This document shows, piece after piece, positions 44,063 through 49,113 of a DNA stretch of 49,113 nucleotides; position 1 is the first letter of the stretch; each line of letters starts with the position of its first letter. Source of the DNA: a virus. The notes below the pieces were generated by a model. The model had not been told where the DNA came from. It was given only the letters and a program-made list of their open reading frames with translations, and did not search any database. The position numbers and the translations under genes are program-made. The DNA is taken from the IMG/VR virus record IMGVR_UViG_3300033141_002936, positions 1 to 49,113 of that record; one strand, given 5' to 3'.

Positions 44063-46333
44063 TTATTCCTCCTGTTTTTGTTTTTCATATGCGGCAAAAC
44101 ATCTACAGTTAATTATTTCTGACGCTTCACCCGATGGGTCTAATGGATAATCTAATCCATTGCTGAACTGCTCATCAATTTTTATTCTTTCTCCATCTAA
44201 CTCAGCATGAGATTCCCGAACTTTCGGGTCTCTTGAAGTAACCCATATCTTATGAGTAGCTTCAATTTCTTTTGCGGCTTTATTCTTTGAACCTACATGC
44301 ACCGATTGTGCTTCAGTTCTTGCAATAGTAACCGCTCTATTACGTCTACTTGAATCAAGTTTACTTACAAGTCTATCCCTAATCTGATTTATTGTTTCTT
44401 TTTCCATTAACCCTTTTTTTACGGTAGCCACTATTTCATCGTTGATATGTACAGGAACAGATTTTAATACTTTCCTTCGTTCTTGATATATTTCATTATA
44501 TATTTTATTAGCGCACTGTGCCGTTTCCTCACCTAACTCATCACCTAATTCTTGCAACGATTGTTTTACCCCTTCACGAAACTCAGGTTTGAAATCATTA
44601 AGAAACTTTGCAAGATATAACTTTTCGTTAATCTTTAATGCTTCAATCTCCGCAGGACTCAAATCCGCAGGATTATCTACTCGTTTCTTTTTTAATTTAT
44701 CAAATCTATCAAGTACCTGTTTTTTTACTTGTGATAATATTCGTTCGGATTTTCGACGTAACTTTAATTCCGTTAACCTTGTTTGTCGATTTATCTTATG
44801 CCAATATATCGTCCGTTCAGGATTTTCCTTTATAAACTTATTGTATTGTTCGGACGTCAACAAACCATCTAAATCTCTATCAAAACCATTTGAACTTCTA
44901 TCAATAATTTGTTTTTGTTCTTTAGTTTTTATATTAGTCTTTTCAATAATCCTTTCTTCGATTTTTGCAATTCTATTATTTAAAATCTTAAACCCATCAA
45001 CGACGGCTTTAATATATTGTTTCTTTTCCTCTTCTTTTTTTTCTTCTTTTTCCTTATATGCAGAAACAGGAAACAAATTAGAACTAATATACCTCTCATT
45101 CCCACCATTCTCCTCACCAAGTGCATCACCAATTTCAAGTAAATTTCTTACTTCGTCTATAGTCATCGCCGCTTTCGGAAACGCCGTATTAACTCGCTCT
45201 ATTCTCTGTCTAAAAGGTTCTTGTAAATAAACAATATGAGAAGTATCAAATTTCACAAATACGTTTTTCCTATCAGTAATATCAGGCAACAAAAACTTAT
45301 CAATTATTTCCTCGAACCTTCTAAGGTAAGGCATAATTGTAGAACCCCAATACATTTTCATCTGCGTTTCTGCGTTTGCCCTAATCGATGTTTCAGTAAT
45401 ACCTACACGAACAGGCGGAACTCCAAATATCGCAATAATTTCTTCTCTTGAAAGTTTTCTTGATAGAATAAACTCTGCATCTTTTGGAGTAACACCAAAT
45501 TCTGTATACTTCATATTTGCACCAAGAACTAACAACCCATGAACGTTCTTTGCGTGTACTCCGCCAAATTTCCGTTCAAGCGCATTAGTGATTCTTCGTT
45601 CATCATCTTTTTTAATCGGTGTCCCATCAGCAGACGTTAACATTCCCGACATCCTAAACCCTTGTTCCTGAAACTTGATATTGTTAATTTGAGAATTCAA
45701 ATCAGAAATAATAGATTTTTCAGCCGCACGAATAGGCGACATTCCACGAACCGGATTCATTGGGTCATTATATTTTAGAAAAAATATTTCCTCTGGTTTG
45801 AAAGTTTGTTCCTTATCGGAAGTCCTATATACGTATCCTACATGATTACCCTTTTTGTCAAACTTTATATCAACTCTTCTTGGTTCAAGATTCCAAAGAT
45901 TGTTAACTTTACCATTACTATTGAAACCTTTTTCCCAGATAATTTCACCATTCAATTCACCATTCAATATTGACATGTTTAGAAACTGCTGGTCTATTTC
46001 TTGTTGGTTCGGTTGTCTAATTACAGCAAACTCATCATCATCAGTTATCTCCACAATTTCAGTTTTATTCGTTTTAGAATTCGATGCATGTTTTTCGTAT
46101 ACACGTAATTGACACCCACTAATATCTGTTGCTTTTGCATTCACTGCAGCGTATACCCACAACTCAGCAGTGTACGTTTCAGCATAACAATCCAAATTGT
46201 AAGGTGGAGTTATTTTGTCATCACCAATATTTATAACAAAAAACTTCCGAGCAGTATCGTCACGTTTCTCATACTGAACGTCTTTTGTATCTACAACGTT
46301 TCCATACCCACCATATAACATCGATGAATCCAT
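44063..46333 (-). CDS. Portal protein fused to a MuF-type minor head domain
   Basis: The 756-aa protein combines two capsid functions. Residues about 35-400 are the HK97-type portal: AELWVYAAVNAKATDISGCQ, IFFLKYNDPMNPVRGMSPIR, and KLSREEIIAIFGVPPVRVGI. Residues 540-756 are a MuF/SPP1 gp7-type domain, with ARTEAQSVHVGSKNKAAKEI, HKIWVTSRDPKVRESHAELD and a final GEASEIINCRCFAAYEKQ. The start at 46333 is chosen for TTGGAGCG upstream. Usually these are separate genes. Confidence 0.8.
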   Translation of the reverse strand: MDSSMLYGGYGNVVDTKDVQYEKRDDTARKFFVINIGDDKITPPYNLDCYAETYTAELWVYAAVNAKATDISGCQLRVYEKHASNSKTNKTEIVEITDDDEFAVIRQPNQQEIDQQFLNMSILNGELNGEIIWEKGFNSNGKVNNLWNLEPRRVDIKFDKKGNHVGYVYRTSDKEQTFKPEEIFFLKYNDPMNPVRGMSPIRAAEKSIISDLNSQINNIKFQEQGFRMSGMLTSADGTPIKKDDERRITNALERKFGGVHAKNVHGLLVLGANMKYTEFGVTPKDAEFILSRKLSREEIIAIFGVPPVRVGITETSIRANAETQMKMYWGSTIMPYLRRFEEIIDKFLLPDITDRKNVFVKFDTSHIVYLQEPFRQRIERVNTAFPKAAMTIDEVRNLLEIGDALGEENGGNERYISSNLFPVSAYKEKEEKKEEEKKQYIKAVVDGFKILNNRIAKIEERIIEKTNIKTKEQKQIIDRSSNGFDRDLDGLLTSEQYNKFIKENPERTIYWHKINRQTRLTELKLRRKSERILSQVKKQVLDRFDKLKKKRVDNPADLSPAEIEALKINEKLYLAKFLNDFKPEFREGVKQSLQELGDELGEETAQCANKIYNEIYQERRKVLKSVPVHINDEIVATVKKGLMEKETINQIRDRLVSKLDSSRRNRAVTIARTEAQSVHVGSKNKAAKEIEATHKIWVTSRDPKVRESHAELDGERIKIDEQFSNGLDYPLDPSGEASEIINCRCFAAYEKQKQEE

Positions 46334-46334
46334 A

Positions 46335-47822
46335 CTAATACGCTCCAATAAATATATCAGCCATCTTTGCCCCTTTCACGAGATATCGTATCGCATCAGG
46401 ACAATGGTCATTCTGTTTTTCTGGTACTTCCCTACGAACACCACCTATATCTTTACCGAATCGATAAGCTTTCATTTCACGAATCGTATTAACGCAAGTA
46501 TTAAATACAACTAATCCAGGAGTTCCAGTAAAATCACATCTAAGAGATTTTTCAACTTCATTGATTCCATCTATTACAGAATTATCAGCAGGATACGCAT
46601 TAATCCCGACATTCTGAAACGATTGAATATGACCAGCTCCAGATGGGTCGCAATACCATGCTTCTATTTCGGGATGTTTTCTTTGAATTGCCTGAGCTTC
46701 CCGAATAAAATCAGGTTCACTTAATCCGACTTTATAAACTTCCTCAATGATAACAATCCGCCCATCATAATCTTCACCACCAACAACTATTACAAACGGA
46801 TTCCGTGTTCCCCAGTCAACCCCTGCCAACTTTCGTTTAAAAGTTATATTCTGTTTTTCAATTATATTTTGTTCATCAAAATTCGGGTACACTCGTCCTC
46901 TCGCCGATAAAAACGCTTCGTCTTCCGTTTCGGGGAATTCCTGTAAGAAAAACCGTCCAAGTTCCCTTTGTTTTGACCTCCGAAACTTGATTTGTGGGAA
47001 CGTTAAACTATACCTGTTTATTTTTTCTTTTTCTTCAATAGTTAACGTTTCTTTAATTTCTTCTTCTTCTCCATTTTTCAACGGAATCTGATATTCTTCA
47101 TGCATGAACCACGGAAAGAAATGTCTTGTAAACATTCCTATACCAGCAACCGCTTTCTGGTATTCATCATAAAAATATCCACTTACACCGTTTGCTGTTG
47201 ATTCAAGAGCAATTATTCCATAATCTAACGGAACAGAACTCAGCAACCCAGGCATAACCGCTTCAGCGTCAGGGAAAAACGCAACTTCAGTACAATGTAA
47301 ATTTGAGATAGTTATTGAACGCCCTGCGGTTTTCGTTTCTCCAACAGTTGTAGCTCCTGCTGTTCCAATATTAAGTTTAGAATTCGTAGCACTAAAATAA
47401 TACGCTTCTTTACTTTCAACATCCATCTTAAGCATTAGCTCAGGTGGTAAATTTTTCAGAAACGTTTTAACTTTCTCTAACACTAACCTTGTCATTTCAC
47501 GATTATAATTTACAGTATAATTTCTAATATTATATTGAGTATTAGCTAACCAAAAAAACAAAGCCTGAATTATAGTAGTAATTCCCATCTGTCTGGCTTT
47601 CAGAATTATATCTCTGCCAGTCATATTGTTCAAAAACGTTCTTTGTATTCGATTAGGAACAAGCCGAATTAAATTACCGCGTTTGTCCTCAATGTAATAA
47701 TAATAACAAGCAAACAAAAAATCTCTATAATAATTACGAATCACATTTCTTAATAAATCATTATTCGTTCCACAATTAAGAGATTTAGCTGTTTTCACTC
47801 GTGCTTTTCTCGTCTTTCCCAT
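46335..47822 (-). CDS. Terminase large subunit (TerL)
   Basis: The 495-aa protein is the ATPase and nuclease that packages DNA. DIILKARQMGITTIIQALFF is the N-terminal Walker A-like site (T4-like, where lysine is replaced by isoleucine in the GITT). ISNLHCTEVAFFPDAEAV is Walker B. The RNase H-like nuclease shows KLAGVDWGTRNPFVIVV, then AWYCDPSGAGHIQ and DHCPDAIRYLVKGA as its acidic residues. The missing P-loop lysine is notable; some TerL families supply it elsewhere. The start overlaps the small-subunit gene by 38 nt. Confidence 0.85.
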   Translation of the reverse strand: MGKTRKARVKTAKSLNCGTNNDLLRNVIRNYYRDFLFACYYYYIEDKRGNLIRLVPNRIQRTFLNNMTGRDIILKARQMGITTIIQALFFWLANTQYNIRNYTVNYNREMTRLVLEKVKTFLKNLPPELMLKMDVESKEAYYFSATNSKLNIGTAGATTVGETKTAGRSITISNLHCTEVAFFPDAEAVMPGLLSSVPLDYGIIALESTANGVSGYFYDEYQKAVAGIGMFTRHFFPWFMHEEYQIPLKNGEEEEIKETLTIEEKEKINRYSLTFPQIKFRRSKQRELGRFFLQEFPETEDEAFLSARGRVYPNFDEQNIIEKQNITFKRKLAGVDWGTRNPFVIVVGGEDYDGRIVIIEEVYKVGLSEPDFIREAQAIQRKHPEIEAWYCDPSGAGHIQSFQNVGINAYPADNSVIDGINEVEKSLRCDFTGTPGLVVFNTCVNTIREMKAYRFGKDIGGVRREVPEKQNDHCPDAIRYLVKGAKMADIFIGAY

Positions 47823-48387
47823 TACCGCTATCCTGAAATAATGGATTTAAATTAACAAGTTTCTTATCCTTGTTCATTTCAGCATTACCAGCTTGCCTTA
47901 AAGCAGAAACATAATCCTCATAAGTAATATTCACGTTTTTTAATTCAATTGGACTACGCCGTACTAACCCAAGCTCCTGAAGGACTCTAATCTTATCAAG
48001 TTCAAGTTTCCACGATTCATAATATTTACCTTCTGCACGTAACCGAAACTGAAGGTTTTCGTTTTTCAATAATACAGATTTCGCAAGAGCATCAAGTTCG
48101 ATTTCCTGTAAAATTGGAGTATTCTCCATCAAATATTGAAAATCATTATAAATCGTTTTCCGTTGAACCTGAAAAGTCTCAGCAATAGCCGTCATCGTCA
48201 TACAAAGATTATACTTCATATATTCGACACAAGCTCGTCTCATTTCTTTAGTTACATCTTCTGCGGAGAAATCATCGTTGACATCTTGTAACCTTGAAAG
48301 TATTCTGCGGGGAATAATAAACTCTTCTTTCCGACTAAAAAGAGTATTCTTTTTACCCGGTTTTTTTAATGGTGAGATAAGGCACAC
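47785..48387 (-). CDS. Terminase small subunit (TerS)
   Basis: The protein (about 200 aa) has a helix-turn-helix near residues 62-85 (MTMTAIAETFQVQRKTIYND), and coiled-coil helices after it (KSVLLKNENLQFRLRAEGKY, SWKLELDKIRVLQELGL). It precedes TerL as usual, and would choose the packaging start. The first codon is uncertain: a GTG at 48387 lies directly after GGGAG, which is too close to act as its SD. A slightly later non-standard start is possible. Confidence 0.7.
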   Translation of the reverse strand: MCLISPLKKPGKKNTLFSRKEEFIIPRRILSRLQDVNDDFSAEDVTKEMRRACVEYMKYNLCMTMTAIAETFQVQRKTIYNDFQYLMENTPILQEIELDALAKSVLLKNENLQFRLRAEGKYYESWKLELDKIRVLQELGLVRRSPIELKNVNITYEDYVSALRQAGNAEMNKDKKLVNLNPLFQDSGNGKDEKSTSENS

Positions 48388-48423
48388 CTCCCATAACAGT
48401 AAATATACACTTATACGGAAGGT

Positions 48424-48452
48424 AATATATAAAAGCTATATCAAATTGTCAA
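48424..48452 (-). promoter_or_regulatory. Near-consensus sigma70 promoter for the late genes
   Basis: On the minus strand TTGACA (48447-48452), 17 bases, then TATATT (48424-48429). This is a near-perfect host sigma70 promoter about 37 bp upstream of TerS. It points to strong transcription of the packaging and structural genes by host RNA polymerase. Bases 48453-48603 show no gene. Confidence 0.85.
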
Positions 48453-48603
48453 GGATTTTTTTATGTTTTTTTCGTTCACTCTCATTTAGCTTTAATTTAT
48501 TCTAATGTTGATTATTTTATCTTCTATTCATCGACTATTCTTTTTACAGCAACAATTAAACTATCGTTTTTAAATATATTACTTATACATTTTTTTAATT
48601 CTA

Positions 48604-48828
48604 TCAAACTTTGTAGTTTTTTATTCTAACTACCTTATTGCCAGTCTCACAGTTTGGACATATAATATTCTCATCGTTCTCACCATCAGTGATATACAAT
48701 GAACACTCCCACGATGCTCGAGGTATAGCGTTTTTAATTGTCCACCTTTTTGGAATATCTTTTTCAAACTCATTATAACAGTTATCACACCTGGAATATG
48801 CTTTCTATGTTTTTATTTCCTTATTCAT
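48604..48828 (-). pseudogene. Zinc-ribbon gene interrupted by an amber codon
   Basis: From the ATG at 48828 (AAAGG upstream) the frame reads MNKEIKT, then TAG, then KAYSRCDNCYNEFEKDIPKR and a second cysteine pair IICPNCETG, ending KNYKV with TGA. Two C-x2-C pairs and the continuous frame show a real zinc-ribbon gene of 74 codons broken at codon 8. It could be a decayed gene, an amber-suppressed gene or a sequencing error. Confidence 0.6.
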
Positions 48829-48863
48829 ATCATTAATCCTTTCTTCTTTTAATCCTTTCTTCT

Positions 48864-48947
48864 TTATTTCTCCTCATTGTTTCTCCTACTTAAGCTTTCA
48901 CAAAAAATTTGAATCACTTTTTCAAAATCTGACAATTTGTGTTTCAA
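48864..48947 (-). CDS. Possible very small protein, 27 aa
   Basis: A TTG directly after the stop of the next gene (TAATTG) opens 27 codons that start MKHKLSDFEKVIQIFCESLS. It has no clear SD and depends on reinitiation, so it may not be real. Confidence 0.2.
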   Translation of the reverse strand: MKHKLSDFEKVIQIFCESLSRRNNEEK

Positions 48948-49073
48948 TTAAGATATTTCTTTTTCAAGCTTGTCAAGTTCTTTTGTCATCTCCTCATAAC
49001 AATCAACACATGTTCCAATTTCATCCTCTGGCATTGGTTTATTACAATTCATACAAAGTATTTCTTCTTCCAT
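48948..49073 (-). CDS. Small zinc-ribbon protein, 41 aa
   Basis: The protein is MEEEILCMNCNKPMPEDEIG followed by TCVDCYEEMTKELDKLEKEI and S. Two C-x2-C pairs (residues 7-10 and 22-25) can hold one zinc, and the rest is a charged helix. AAAGGAGAATAAA lies before the ATG. The similar, broken gene at 48604-48828 lies close by. The window ends 40 bp upstream. Confidence 0.65.
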   Translation of the reverse strand: MEEEILCMNCNKPMPEDEIGTCVDCYEEMTKELDKLEKEIS

Positions 49074-49113
49074 TTTATTCTCCTTTACAATTTTCCAAAT
49101 AACCAAGTATATT

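Noticed and set aside
44589-45230. 213-codon plus-strand open frame opposite the portal-MuF gene
   Set aside because: It is hydrophobic by chance, as expected from the reverse of a lysine- and glutamate-rich gene, and has no SD.
47785-48387. The GTG right after GGGAG as a firm TerS start
   Set aside because: The SD is too close to the codon to act on it, so the start is listed but marked uncertain.
1-49113. Lysogeny module (integrase, attachment site, partition system)
   Set aside because: No integrase or recombinase motifs were seen. The ParB-like genes are paired with glycosyltransferases, have no ParA partner and are not a partition system.

Overview
The window looks like most of the genome of a tailed double-stranded DNA phage (Caudoviricetes, siphovirus-like) or prophage. 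It is AT-rich, and essentially every believable gene lies on the minus strand, so transcription runs from high to low coordinates. The head set is HK97-type: TerS, TerL, a portal fused to a MuF domain, a prohead protease fused to a scaffold-like region, and the major capsid protein. The tail set has no sheath or baseplate wedge: tail completion proteins, two tail tube paralogues, frameshifted tail chaperones and a 572-residue tape measure. Genes start from strong Shine-Dalgarno (SD) sites such as GGAGGACAAAATG. Three secreted proteins have signal peptides ending in GQ or SQ, and one late protein looks like a beta-barrel. Together with an M15 peptidase endolysin this suggests a Gram-negative host, perhaps in the Bacteroidota/Ignavibacteria group. 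That host guess is an inference. No integrase was seen.

Layout in transcription order (right to left). 49.1-48.4 kb holds small zinc-ribbon genes, one broken by an amber codon, and a near-consensus sigma70 promoter for the late genes. 48.4-40.8 kb is packaging and head. 40.8-34.4 kb is head decoration and connectors, including three unusual proteins with Sec signal peptides. 34.4-24.6 kb is tail. 24.6-22.4 kb is a probable lysis block. 22.3-19.0 kb is a compact operon read here as csf1-csf2-cysH-csf3, a type IV CRISPR-Cas-like effector locus with an embedded PAPS-reductase-like gene. It has no CRISPR array, adaptation genes, cas6 or dinG in the window. 18.9-18.4 kb has two small genes and tandem terminators. 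18.3-11.1 kb is replication: SNF2-type helicase, coiled-coil protein, candidate single-stranded DNA-binding protein, primase fused to an MCM-like helicase, VRR-NUC nuclease and an XRE regulator. 10.6-5.1 kb is a run of small early genes, mostly of unknown function, with a possible CRISPR ring-nuclease relative and a tRNA-like RNA. 5.1-4.3 kb is non-coding, with a probable small RNA, 21-bp direct repeats that could be the replication origin, and a large hairpin. 4.2-0 kb has a doubled module of ParB-like and TAGT-type glycosyltransferase genes (likely DNA hypermodification), a RarA C-terminal-like protein and a partial ASCH-like gene with a perfect 60-bp tandem duplication.

The strongest candidate for an undescribed system is the phage-borne type IV-like operon. 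It starts from a promoter-like motif that this phage also places before other gene blocks, so it appears to be part of the phage regulon. The second is a predicted small RNA near 5.06 kb. Its unpaired 13-nt stretch is an exact complement of the SD-to-start region of at least two phage genes and a one-wobble complement of several others. The two may be unrelated. All functional calls rest on motif recognition by eye, and no profile searches were run.
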